This document shows, one piece after another, positions 33,271 to 45,032 of a stretch of 64,000 nt of DNA. Location of the stretch: positions 28,021,251 through 28,085,250 of the forward strand of contig CM076847.1 of NCBI GenBank assembly GCA_039519185.1, in the 5' to 3' direction. The translations under genes and the position numbers were made by a program. Each line of letters begins with the position of its first letter. Position 1 is the first letter of the stretch. A model generated the notes under the pieces. The model made no database searches, was not told where the DNA came from, and saw only the letters and a list, made by a program, of their open reading frames with translations. This stretch comes from Astragalus membranaceus (lineage: Eukaryota > Streptophyta > Magnoliopsida > Fabales > Fabaceae).

Positions 33271-34579
33271 TTTTGCTTGTCCTCAAGCAAACAATCAATT
33301 CAGACTGTGGCTGTTTTTCTATTTAGCTGTTACATATAATACATCAACCTTAAACACATCAGCACATCAATTATCATCATCAATCTAATGCAGTGGCAGG
33401 ACAACTGAATTGGAAATACCGAATCATACGCAGGCAGCATTCTCAAGTTTTCTCTGTACGCACATCTCACCAGTGTTTCACTCTTGAGGTGTTTCGGGTA
33501 TTCACTCAATTCACAGTACCTGCATCATCGTTTCATAGGCTTGACAGAGTTCTATATCATCTTAGACAAATGAATTGCATACACACATTTTGAGGACTTT
33601 AAGGGTTATAGCGGGGCTTAGGTAAGGGTGGATACATTTGGATAAGTAGGTTGCACTTGGAGTTAGGCCTACCTCTCTTTTTGTCAATTTCACGCAATAC
33701 TCACCCATTTTCCCAAAGCATTTAACAACACAAGAGAAGGAATTTATTTATTTATTTCTTTTTTTTTTGATATGTATATATATACATATATATGTATTTT
33801 TTTTTCTGTTTCTTTCTTTCTTTTCTTGTTCCTTCTCTTGTATACCACCCCAAACTTAGTTCGTTGCTATTCCACGAGCAACCCCAAACTTAAAACTTTC
33901 CCCACTCTCACAGCTTTTGTTACCTAACTCCAAGTTAAGAATTAACTAGGCTATGATTGTCAGAGAAACACATACAATTTTTAACAAGGCTCAGAGGGGC
34001 TAGCAGAGGATAAACATTAATGGGTTGGCTTGAAAGGCTCAGGGGTGCCAAAAGAAATGCCTCAGTGTGTATGAAAATCAAATGCAAAAAACAATTAAGC
34101 ACAATGTCAAGCTCTGCAGACTAATGCAGGCAAGGAATACACACACAATATATAAGAACGTGTTTAGGCTCAAACCTCACAGTTGGGATCATAGAGATGG
34201 AACTTGAGAGATGCTGCTCACCGATGATAAAGACTTCCGCAACGTTTGTCATGACCCCTGCTATTACTTGATGATAAAACTTGAAGTGCGAGCGTCAAAA
34301 GGAAAATGCAAAAATACGACCCCAAATGCCACAGGTCATCACTATTGAAGCTGCTTTAACAAAACAAAAACAAAATATAGGGCAGTGGTGCCCCACTATC
34401 ACAGAGTAAGTTATAATAATAAGTACAGACCAATGTGAGAAATAAAGCCAAAATAGGGCACATACAACCAACAATGCGAGTAAAAATGTCTGAATCAAAA
34501 AGTAAAATGGCGCTCACCAGTGGGTTGCCTCCCACCAAGCGCTTCTTTTACGTCACTAGCTTGACGCTTTTTGTCACTC
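33271..34579 (-). other. B 3' non-coding region
   Basis: No ORF of note and no third ORF of the kind seen in element A. It contains an AT-rich simple repeat (33765-33815) and two extra polypurine-like tracts near 33846 and 33886. Confidence 0.6.
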
Positions 34580-37570
34580 TTATGGGTCTCTCAGCATGAG
34601 AACCATTTGGGGCTCTTCCAATCCGTCACCCATGTAATGCTTGAGTCTTTGTCCGTTGACCTTGAAAGATCTCTGGGACTTTGGCTCTTCCACTTCTATT
34701 GCTCCGCACGGTGTTACTTCCTTGACAACAAAGGGTCCCGACCACTTGGATTTCAATTTTCCTGGAAATAACTTGAGCCTTGAATTGAACAACAAGACTT
34801 GCTGTCCAGGGTGAAACTCTTTTCTTGCAATATGTTTGTCATGGTATACCTTCATTTTTTCCTTGTAGATCTTGTTGTTCTCATATGCATTTAAACGCAT
34901 CTCCTCTAGTCCTTGAAGCTGAAGTGTTCTCTTTTCCCCACTTGATCCAGGATCGAAATTCAAGAATTTCAACGCCCAATATGCTCTGTGTTCCAGTTCA
35001 ACTGGCAAATGACAAGGTTTGCCATAAACCAATTGGTAAGGGGACATACCCAAGGGTGTCTTATAAGCTGTCCTGTATGCCCACAAGGTATCGTCTACCT
35101 TCACTGCCCAATCTTTCCTTGGGTTCCCCACTGTCTTTTCTAATATCCTCTTGATTTCTCTGTTTGATACCTCCACTTGGCCATTACATTGAGGGTGATA
35201 CGGTGTCGATACTTTATGCTTGACGTTATACTTGGATAACACATTGCTAAGCTGAGTGTTACAAAAATGACTACCCCCATCACTGATTTGAACTCTCGGA
35301 ACACCAAATCTTGAGAAGAAGTTTTTCTTAACAAATTTGACCACAGTTTGGGAGTCATTTTTAGAAGTGGCAGTTGCTTCCACCCATTTAGAAACATAAT
35401 CCACTGCCACCAAAATATATTGACAAGAATGCGATGGTGGAAATGGTCCCATGAAGTCAATGCCCCAGCAATCAAACACCTCCACTTCAAGTATAGGGTT
35501 CAACGGCATCTCCCCCCTACGTGAAATATTACCTATCCTCTGGCACTTGTCACAATTTTTAACATGATTGTGCGCATCTTTGAAAATGGATGGCCAATAA
35601 AATCCAGATTGAAGCACTTTTGCAGCTGTGCGTTCCCCATTGTAGTGTCCTCCACATGGAGAGTCATGACAATGCCATAGAATCTTTTGACTTTCGCTAC
35701 CGTAAACACATCTTCGAAGAATTCCATCCGCCCCAACTTTAAAAAGAAAGGGATCATCCCACAGGTAGTGTTGGGCATCACGGAGGAACTTCTTCTTTTG
35801 TTGCCAAGTAAAGTCTTGAGGGACCGTTCCACCTGCCTTGTAATTTGCTATGTCGGCAAACCACGGTCTCTCTTCAATTGCAAAAAGCTTCTCGTCGGGG
35901 AACTCTTCAAGAATTTCTTTTTCCCGTGCGGTCACTTCCTTATTATCCAACCGGGACAGATGATCTGCTACCACATTCTCGCTCCCCTTCTTATCCTTTA
36001 TCTCCAAGTCGAATTCCTGCAAAAGCAAAAATTCATCTAAGGAGTCGAGGCTTAGACTCGCCCTTTGTTAGCAAATACTTTATCGCAGCATGATCAGTAA
36101 ACACAATTATTTTCGACCCGACCAAATAGGAACGAAATTTTTCCAATGCAAATACTATAGCTAGCAATTCTTTTTCCGTTGTTGCATAATTTACCTGATT
36201 TTCATTTAAGACCTTGCTAGCATAATATATGGCATGAAAAAACTTCTCCGATCTCTGCCCCAACACTGCTCCCACTGCATAATCGCTAGCATCGCACATT
36301 AGTTCAAAGGGAATGTCCCAATTAGGGGCGACAATGACTGCGGCAGAAATCAGTTTTTCCTTTAACACATTGAAAGCATGCAGGAATTCGGCATCAAAGA
36401 CAAATTCATTTTCCTTAACAAGTAAATTGCATAGAGGTTTTGTAATCTTGGAGAAGTCTTTTATGAAACGTCGATAAAATCCGGCGTGTCCTAAAAAACT
36501 TCTCACCCCTTTTACATTCATAGGAGGAGGTAACCTTTCTATGATTTCTATCTTGGCTTGATCAACCTCAATGCCTTTTGACGAGATTTTATGGCCAAGA
36601 ACAATCCCTTCTTGAACCATAAAATGGCATTTTTTCCAATTCAAGACTAAATTGGTTTCAATGCATCTTTTTAATACTGCATTGAGGTTAGCCAAGCAAG
36701 AATCATAACATGGACCAAAAACAGAAAAGTCATCCATAAATACCTCAATAGCATTTTCCATCATATCAGAGAATATAGAAAGCATGCACCTTTGAAAAGT
36801 TGCCGGGGCGTTGCACAGACCGAAGGGCATCCTCCGATAGGCGAAAACACCAAATGGGCATGTGAAGGCGGTTTTCTCCTGATCTTCTGGTTCTACTGCT
36901 ATTTGGTTGTATCCGGAGTATCCATCCAGGAAGCAATAAAAGGCCTGACCGGCCAATCTTTCAAGCATTTGGTCCATGGCAACGGGAAATGGTCCTTCCG
37001 AGTGGCTTGGTTCAGCCTCCTATAATCTATACACATTCTCCACCCGGTGACTGTGCGAGCAGGGATCAACTCATTCCTCTCATTTTTAATAACGGTCATA
37101 CCTCCCTTTTTGGGTACCACATGGACCGGGCTCACCCAAGAGCTGTCTGAGATTGGGTAGATCATTCCGGCATCTAAGAGTTTTAACACTTCTTTCCTCA
37201 CCACCTCCTTCATTGTGGGATTTAACCGTCGCTGAGGTTGAATCACCGGCTTGAACTCTTCCTCGAGCTTGATCTTGTGCATCCAAAAAGCTGGGCTAAT
37301 CCCCTTCAGGTCTGAGATAGTCCAACCGAGTGCATTTCTATTTGATCTCAAAACTCTCATTAGCTTTTCTTCTTCCAGCTTAGTTAAAGAACTAATGATG
37401 ATGGCTGGGTATTGATCATTGCTCCCAAGGAATACATACTTTAAATGAGAGGGGAGTTGTTTCAATTCGGGGGTTCCTTTGTCTGTGCCTTCCCCCCTAT
37501 TCAGCTCTTCTTTTCTCTTGAAAACCTTTTCTACCTGAGAAGCTTCAAACTGGCGAACGCAGTCCCCTAT
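34580..37570 (-). pseudogene. B reverse transcriptase, RNase H and integrase, disrupted
   Basis: On the minus strand the frame below 37570 includes the RT start (MCIDYRRLNQATRKDHFPLP). Near 36980 a small deletion, apparently 4 bp between two CAT words, shifts the frame. The next ORF (36977-36033) has MPFGLCNAPATFQRCM, the catalytic FMDDFSVFG and the RNase H start ending GESKPRLLR. There a TGA in place of the expected tryptophan codon and one extra T break it again near 36026-36035. The last ORF (36028-34580) holds the RNase H end and a full integrase with CDKCQRIGN, DFMGPFPPS, SDGGSHFCN and NGQVEVSNREIKR. The enzyme set is complete in content but not readable as one protein. Confidence 0.9.
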
Positions 37571-38818
37571 TTAAATTCCCAAGTTTTCGTCCACGCCCTC
37601 AATCGAATTCACTATTACCTTCTCTAGAGGAGGAGAGGGTAAATTGTGTCTAAAAGTTTCTCTCACTGAATCTTCAATCATATCCACCTTAAAACATTTT
37701 TCTTGGTCGTTCGGGTGGCGCATAGTTTCAAAAACATTAAAGATCACTTCCTCATCTTGGAATCTTAGCCGTAGCTGTCCTTGTTGAACATCTACGAGGG
37801 CCCTCCCAGTGGCCAAAAATGGTTTACCAAGGAGAAGTGGGACATCTGCATCTTCTTCCATCTCAAGAATCACAAAATCAACAGGAAATAAAAATTTGTC
37901 AACTCTTACCAGAACATCTTCCAAGATCCCATAGGGTTGCCTGATTCATTTATCGGCAAGCTGCAGACTCATCCTAGTGGGTTTCACCTCACCTCCACCT
38001 AGCTTCTTGAACATAGACAAGGGCATCAGGTTGATGCTTGCTCCCAAATCACAAAGGGCCTTGCCTATAGTCAAGTTCCCAATGGTGCAAGGTATGGTGA
38101 AACTTCCAGGATCTTTCAATTTTGGAGGAAGTTTCCTTTGAATAATGGCACTACATTCTTCGGTCAGAGCCACCATTTCATCCTCTTTGAACTTCCTCTT
38201 CTTACTCAACAATTCCTTCATGAACTTCGCATAAATAGGCATTTGTTCCAACGCCTCTGCAAAAGGAATACTAATTTGGAGACTGGAGAAGATCTCCATG
38301 AACTTTGAAAACTGCTCATCCTTATGATTCTTCTTACTCCGCTGAGGGTATGGCAACTTCATGTAGGAAGGCATTTCCTTAGGCTTCTCGTCCACCTGCA
38401 AATTTTCATTAAACAAATATTTTTTTTGGTTAGACTTCACCACTCCCTCATTTTTTTCACTCAACTCATTTTCAACTTCTTCCTTCCGCACTTCCCTTTC
38501 ACTACCTTCCCCTTCAGAGTTGTGCTTGGTCGCTTCAACCGGTTTAAGTTGCTTGCCATTTCTCAATGAAATAGCTCCGCAACTCTCTTCCTTATGGCTC
38601 TCCACCGTGCTATTGAAAAAACTACCCCTGGATGTCTCAGCAAGTTTCTCTGACATCTCACCCATCTGGCTCTCCAAGTTCTTTAATGAAACCTCATGGT
38701 TCCTCTCCATGCCTAGTACGACTTGTTTTTGAGATTTCAATGTGGTCTGAGTCGTTTGATACATTGAGATAGTACATCATGCAATTGAGTCCCCTGGTCA
38801 TGGATTTGTTTTACCTGG
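37571..38818 (-). pseudogene. B gag C-terminus and protease
   Basis: Follows the gag part at 47731-48535 after removal of C. It carries the late gag block ISLRNGKQLKP, the block QRSKKNHKDEQFSKFMEIF, and the protease motif CDLGASINLMPLSMFKKLG. A TGA at 37948-37946 interrupts the protease right after LQLADK. The frame continues through EDVLVRVDKFLFPVDF and LLGKPFLATGRALVDV to a TAA at 37573-37571. Both stops are single in-frame interruptions of an otherwise well preserved sequence. Confidence 0.88.
38814..38818 (+). repeat. Target site duplication of C, left
   Basis: CCTGG, repeated at 47731-47735. Confidence 0.95.
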
Positions 38819-41511
38819 TGTAACATCCGCAAAATAATTAGTAGAATTATTTGGGTGTTAACCCAATTAAACCAATTTAGTACTTAACGGGTAAATTTAT
38901 TGAGTGCTAAAATTATTTATTGGTTGTCATCGGATCGTTAACCGGATAATACGGATCAACGAAGTTTTGGAATCGAAATAAGAGATTTCGATCAATATGG
39001 TAATTTGACCGCGTTACAGCTTATATATTAAATAAATATATATATGTGTACGTGTGTGTGTGTGTTAAAAAGAAAAGAAGAGAATTAATTAAGAAAGGGA
39101 GAAAGAATGCGAGGGAGAGAAACAGAAGAGAGAAAAGGAGAGAAAAGAGAAAGAAGAAAGAATGGGTGAGGAGGAAGAAGAGGAAAAAGGGAGGACTTCG
39201 GCTCATCGAAACGACTTCCTTCCAACACGAGAAATGTTCAGCGTTACTTCCTCTTCGATTTGGTACCAACATCAACATCATCAACTCTCTCTCTCTCACT
39301 TTGCCATTTTCGAATCTTGAAGGAAATGGAGGTTTGTTGATGGTTCAAGCTCAAGGATGGCTTGGGATGGAGTTTGGCGCGAACCCAAGGATGATGGATC
39401 GTTGATTGAGGATCGATTGAAAGATTGGAAGCGAGTTGGGTGATTTGGGGTTTTGTGAATAGTGATTAGAAGTTGGAGAAGATGATGAATAGTATTCATG
39501 GAGGATTTCGGGGAATTCGGTAATTCGGTCAAAAGGATGCCTCGAAGTCAAGTGGGAAACTTTGGGAGCGGTTGCGGACGTCGCCGGAGCGTGTAGTTGA
39601 TTCGGGGAATGTTCGTGTGGTTTTGTCAAAAAAGCGGTGATTTGGCGAAGTCTCGGTGATTTGGCGAAGTTTCGGTGATTTTGAAGTCTCGGTGTCGGCA
39701 CACGCTTCAAGGGTGAGTTCTACTCACGTTTAGGAGTTTACGTTTCGAATTAATTAATTAACTGTTTTACCGCTTTCGCTGGACTGGAATATTTCTTGAT
39801 ACTGTCTGATTCGGGTTAGGAATTGATCGTAGTGAGTCTCAGGTTGAGTTGTGTTGAAATGGAATTGTTGGTGATTTGATTTCGAAAGATTCTGACTTAA
39901 AAACCGTTAATTGGAAAATATGTCGTTTTTGATACAATCCGTTTTGATTGAGTTTTTGATTGGATTGATTGATTGTGTGGTTTGTATTGGGTCTATCGTA
40001 TTGGTTGTCAAATCTGTTTTGGACTGGAACAGGTATTGGAATTGATCGGAACGACAAAAATTGTGAAAACGGGATAAAATTTAGTGCTGTCAAAAGCGCA
40101 CGACCCGTGCGTCCCAGGCGCTCGGACCGTGCGCCCCTTTCGGTTTGTGTTTTAAAAAGGTGCATTACAGGGCGCACGACCCGTGCGTATGGGCGCCCGA
40201 ACCGTGCGCTGTGTTCTGTCCAAATTTTACAACTTTGCCCGAAACGATCCCGATCGATTCCAATCCTCTTCTAATCCTTTCCTAACCCTTCTTTAGTGAT
40301 ATTAGGCTTATAATGCCATGATTTTGGGTATGTTTCAAAAGAGTTTTATAAAATACTTTCGATGTTCAAATCGTTTCGAAAAACCGAAATATAGTATACG
40401 TGTGAGGACATGTTTTTATCGAAAAGAAAACTGACTATGAGTCCTACGTGGTATGGTATAACTGACGCGGAATGATTATTATTTATTCGTCTAAACCGGT
40501 CTACGATACACGATATGTATATTATATCGATTATAGGAGTCGGCCCAATATGGGTGGTTATACATGATTGTAGATATATATATTATATTGAGTTTGGGTG
40601 ACGACCCATGTTGACATAGTAGCGGGGAAGTCATGAGCCCTTACCCTAGGCTCTGTGCCATTAGGAGACACTATTGGTTATGGGGTTCGCCGGGATTACC
40701 ATGTCTGGGGTCGGTGTTGTGTCAAAGATTAAATAATGCGGTTCATCGGGATTACCATGTCTGGGGTCGGTGCCGTGTTATGCAGTGCGATTCATCGGGA
40801 TTACCATGTCTGGGGCCGGTGTCGTGCTAGGTTAAATTGCGTGGTCTATAAATTAAACTACAAGAAAGAAAGTTCTATAATACGGTTCACCGGGATTAAC
40901 ATGTCTGGGGTCGGTGCTGTGTTAAGGACTAAATAATGCGGTTCATCGGGATTACCATGTCTGGGGTCGGTGCCGTGTTATGTAGTGCGATCCATCGGGA
41001 TTACCATGTCTGGGGCCGGTGTCGTACTAGGTCAAATTGCGTAGTTTATAAACTAAACTCCGAAATAAAAGATTTCATAATCGGACCGAGAGTGTTAGTA
41101 GGGGTCTCGGTAGAACTCACTGAGATTGTATCTCATTGTTTATATGTTGTGGTTTTACAGATAAACAGGGAAAGTGGAGATCCAAGAGGCACGAGTAGGT
41201 GGTACTCGGATGGCTGCTGAAGACTTAGCTTTTATGCTTAAGTTATATTTTCCCTTGTTAGTTATGTATCATAACATTATGACTTTAACTGTTGTAAAGT
41301 TATGTATTTATTTCCGCTTTCTTGTGCGATATTGAACACTGTATTTCACTGATGGTTTGTGGTCTTATTTATGTTTAAGACTGTTCTGTTGTTATTCAGT
41401 GAAAATTGGTTATGGTGGTGTTCAGTATTTAACAGGAAATATATCTCTGATGTTTTAGGAATGGTACACTTGGGTATTTTTACTCGATAAAAAAAATACC
41501 GGGGTGTTACA
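38819..41511 (+). repeat. C left LTR
   Basis: Starts TGTAACATCCGCAAAATAAT and ends GGGGTGTTACA. Modules: a TATA-like stretch (39020-39040), a purine-rich tract from 39067, the hairpin GTGAGTTCTACTCAC (about 39713), two CGCACGACCCGTGCG dyad modules at 40098 and 40173, and a nested repeat at 40691-41030. ORFs within it have no homology. Confidence 0.92.
40691..41020 (+). repeat. Nested tandem repeat in C LTR
   Basis: Six copies of the core CGGGATTACCATGTCTGGGG start at 40691, 40747, 40796, 40891, 40947 and 40996. The spacing 56, 49, 95, 56, 49 shows a 200-bp unit of three cores duplicated once. The same array is in the right LTR. X has a related core, CCGGGATTAGCA, three times. Confidence 0.88.
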
Positions 41512-41513
41512 GT

Positions 41514-41525
41514 TGGTATCAGAGC
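41514..41525 (+). promoter_or_regulatory. C primer binding site (tRNA-iMet)
   Basis: TGGTATCAGAGC lies 2 bp after the left LTR, the same spacing as in X. Confidence 0.9.
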
Positions 41526-41649
41526 AGTTCGACCTAGTCGGACTTAGCTTAGGGTTGAGTCGATTCCTTGCTAGTCCTATTTGTAATTACACTTGTGATG
41601 CTAAGAGACATTGAGCCTGATCAACTTAATACTTAGTGCATCATAAGCG

Positions 41650-44015
41650 AAATTATGACTGGATGATCAAGATGCGATCCTCGACCACAATCGGAATCTT
41701 CAACCGGTGCATCCTCAGGAAAGGTGACATGACGGTGGGAGAATACACCGCTAAGTTTGAGAAGTTGTCTCAGTTTTACCAAGTGGTAAAGTAAGCTTCG
41801 GATGACGAACGGAGAATGCAGAAGTATAAGACGAGCATAAGTGCTTTTATGATTTATGGTCTTAGTTCTTATACTGTTACCAATTATGTTGCCTTGGTGC
41901 AATCAGCCTATGTCGCCGAGGATGATCTCATAGGGAATATGGGAAAGGAAAGAAGGTAGTTGAATTATCAACTCCGAATGCAAAGTCCTAAGGTAATTTC
42001 ATCAAAGGAAAAGTAGATGCGATTCTTTGATTCCTCAAAAGTCAGAAGATGTTCTAACTATGGAAGACATCACCAGGGTGATCGTCAGCACAGATCAATC
42101 GGTGCTACTATTATAATGAAGAGGGTCACTATGGTAAAGAGTGCCCCGTAAGGAAAAGTTCCAAGGAGTCACAAGCAGCTCCAAGGCAAGGACGAGTCAA
42201 CACTTTGGATTCTCAGACAGTTACAACTGCTGACCGGGTACTGAGGGGTATGGGATTTCCTTTCAATAACTCGATCAGTATATTATATGGTTCGGGTGCA
42301 ACCTATTGCTGTATATCCCGATCGCGTGTGAATCGGTTGGGATTAGCCTTATCATCGCTATCCGAGCCGATGACTATCTTAACTACGGCTAAGGGTCGTG
42401 TCCAGACCCAATCTTTGTGTCAGAATTGCCTACGTGTTATAGGAGACAGAAATTTCGTAGAAGGATTATTTGGTTGCATGTGAGAAGTGTGGACACCATT
42501 TTGAGTATGAATCGGATGACTGCAAATCATGTTGCAATCGACTCTGTTAATCAACTATTAGCTTCGCTTCAGAATCAGTTGAATTGTCTAGGACAAATTC
42601 TGAAGCGGTTGCTTAATTCACCTTAGACTGTCAATCTTCACTCCAAGGTGCGGAAGCACAAGTTAGTATGTTATCTGCATCCACTGGAACTAGTGTTAGA
42701 TTTATCATCTGTACAAGTTGTGAATGACTTTTTGGATGTTCTCTGGATGTTTTTCTGGATGAAGTTTCTTCCGTACATCCAGAGCGAGAGGTAGAGTTTT
42801 CTATAGAATTGGTTCCGGTACAGGATCAATATCTACTGTTTCTTATTGAAGGTTTCTTTCGAGTTAAAGGAAATGGAGTCTCAACTGGAAGAGTCGATGT
42901 TAAAGAAATTTATTCGACTGAGTGCTTTTCTAGGGAGTTCTCTGGTGTGGTTAGTCAAAAGGAAAAATGGTAGCATGAGATTGTACATCGGTTATCGACA
43001 ACTTAACAAAGTGACGATCAAGAATAAATATCCCTTACCAAGGATAGACGATTTGCTTGAGCAATTTGAGGTGCTACAGTGTTTCTAAAATTGATCTGAG
43101 GTCAGGACATCATCAAATAAAAGTTAGAGCCTTAGATATTCCGAAGACAGCCTTCCGTACTAGGTATGGACATTATGTGTGGGTAGTGATGCCCTTCGGT
43201 TTGACTAATGCTCCAGCGGTATTTATGGATTACCTGAACCGAGTTTTTCCTCAATTACCTAGATCAATTTGTAGTCGTTTTCATTGATGGTATCTTGATG
43301 TACTCGAAGACCATTGAGGAGCATGTCCAACATCTCCGCATTGTTCGGAAAGTACTCCGAGAAAATAAGTTGTACTTGAAACCCTCGGAATGTGATTTTT
43401 GGGTGTCAGAGGTAAAGTCTTTAGGACATGTGATTTCCCAAGTCGGGAGTTTTTGTAGATCCCAGTAAGAAGGAAGCGGTGTTGGATGGGAGTGACCGAC
43501 GTCAGCCGCAGAGATCAAAAGTTTCTGGGTCTAGCCGATTACTAACAGAGATTTGTTAAAGGGTTATCACAGTTAGTTTTCCACTTACTCGGCTAACGCT
43601 TAAGGGTCATCCGTTTACGTGGGGTGCCGATTGTGAAGAACGTTTTCAAGAGTCGAAGATTTTGACTTCTGCTCCAATCCTGATTCTTTCGGATCCGTCA
43701 TTGGAATTTTAAATTTTCGATGACGCTTCAGGGAAGGGTTTAGGATGTGTTCTTGTGCAGAATCAACAAGAGATAGCTTATGCATTCAGGCAGAGAAGGT
43801 GGGTGGAATTTCTGAAGGATTATGACTTCGAATTGAAGTATCATCCGGGAAAGGCTAATGTTGTAGCTGAAGCACTAAGTAGGAGATCCATCCACATAGC
43901 AGAGTTGATGCTGCAAGAAATGGAATTGTTAGAGTCTTTTAGATCTAAGTTGGAGTACATCCATGAGTTTCCACCTTGGTGGCGAAGTATTAGTTTGTTA
44001 ACCTCTCCTTTGTGA
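41650..44015 (+). pseudogene. C gag-pol relic
   Basis: Clearly homologous to X's gag-pol but heavily damaged. The start region (ATGACTGGA near 41655) joins directly to a late gag block (MTVGEYTAKFEKLSQFY, near 41730-41780), so the N-terminal half of gag is deleted. A protease relic reads YGSGATYCC (about 42285). Reverse transcriptase pieces include SMRLYIGYRQLNKVTIKNKY (near 42974-43030) and MPFGLTNAPAVFMDYLNRVF (near 43190), separated by frameshifts; the catalytic YxDD block is altered (FIDGILMYSK, near 43278-43310). RNase H ends in DYDFELKYHPGKANVVAEAL. No functional protein is possible. Confidence 0.85.
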
Positions 44016-45032
44016 AGGTTAACAATGAGATAGTATTATGAGATTCCGTTTGACAAGTCGAACGTGAATACGAATATGTAAATGAGGTAACTGCTGACTG
44101 TTTTCACGTTGCGAATAACCATCAAAGGATTAATTGATGGATATGCTTGCAAGTGACTGAAATTTCCGAAGTGAAGCTTGGCGTGCGGCGTGATAGTTTT
44201 GAAAAATCATTTTGTGAAAACCCGCATGCTAAAGTAAATTTTGGGAACGGATCAAGAGGCTAATGAAATCTGATTTAGGAAAATCCTAGAAGGATTACTT
44301 AGGTTGAGGGGAAGCTCTCAACTCTATTGACTAATTCGGAAAGGATCTCTGAGTTTCGTTTGATAGTTGTTTGGAGAACAACTGAGGTGATTTTCATTAG
44401 GTTCAATTTATTTGATGTCCTCGTGGTTTACTTCTACGTTTAAGATAAACGTTTCTGGTAAATCCTCATTCCATCTTTTTGAAGAATTCTATCTCGAAAT
44501 CCCAAGGGTGAGTCAGGAAGTTTCACAGATGACCTTTCCGTCACGCTTTTTCAATGTGTATGGGAACTGTTATGGATTTTTAGAGGATTTGCGGAGAACG
44601 TGTTTACACCCTTCCAGAAAATCATGTTTGTACTTATCTCTACCGTGGAGTACCAATTTGTGGATCTCATCTTCGACCTGTATCTCTATCAAGTGTCTTG
44701 TATTAAACCATTTGATTTAGATTAATCAAAGTTGGGGAGTAAGCGAAGATAACTGGAATGAAGCTTCGGAAATGTTTTCGAACGCGGTGCCGAGCCTATG
44801 TAGGCGAAAGAGGAGTTTCTCGTGTTGATTCGAAACCAGAGAGTTCGTATCAAAGCAGTAGTGGATCATACTTGGAGATTGATGTGCCAACTTCGTGAAG
44901 ATTTCTACTCATTTCGTTAATTCAAGAATATTTTCCAGCAAATTTGGACCTTCTGAGGATGCCGATTCTCGGAGAGTCAAATGAAAGACTTGACGAAATT
45001 TTGAGGACAAAATTCTCTTAAGTTGGGGAGAA
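44016..45032 (+). other. C interior, 3' part: unrecognisable integrase region and polypurine tract
   Basis: By position this should be integrase, but I cannot identify its motifs; decay or scrambling is extreme. The last bases (TTGAGGACAAAATTCTCTTA, then AGTTGGGGAGAA at 45021-45032) are the usual end of a chromovirus pol plus polypurine tract. Confidence 0.6.

Noticed and set aside
33765..33815. Possible MITE or promoter
   Set aside because: Only a simple T-run and TATATG repeat with no flanking structure.
39046..39405. 119-codon basic ORF in C LTR (also 45268-45621)
   Set aside because: It is the translated purine-rich tract (Lys/Arg/Glu runs) with no homology; part of the LTR.
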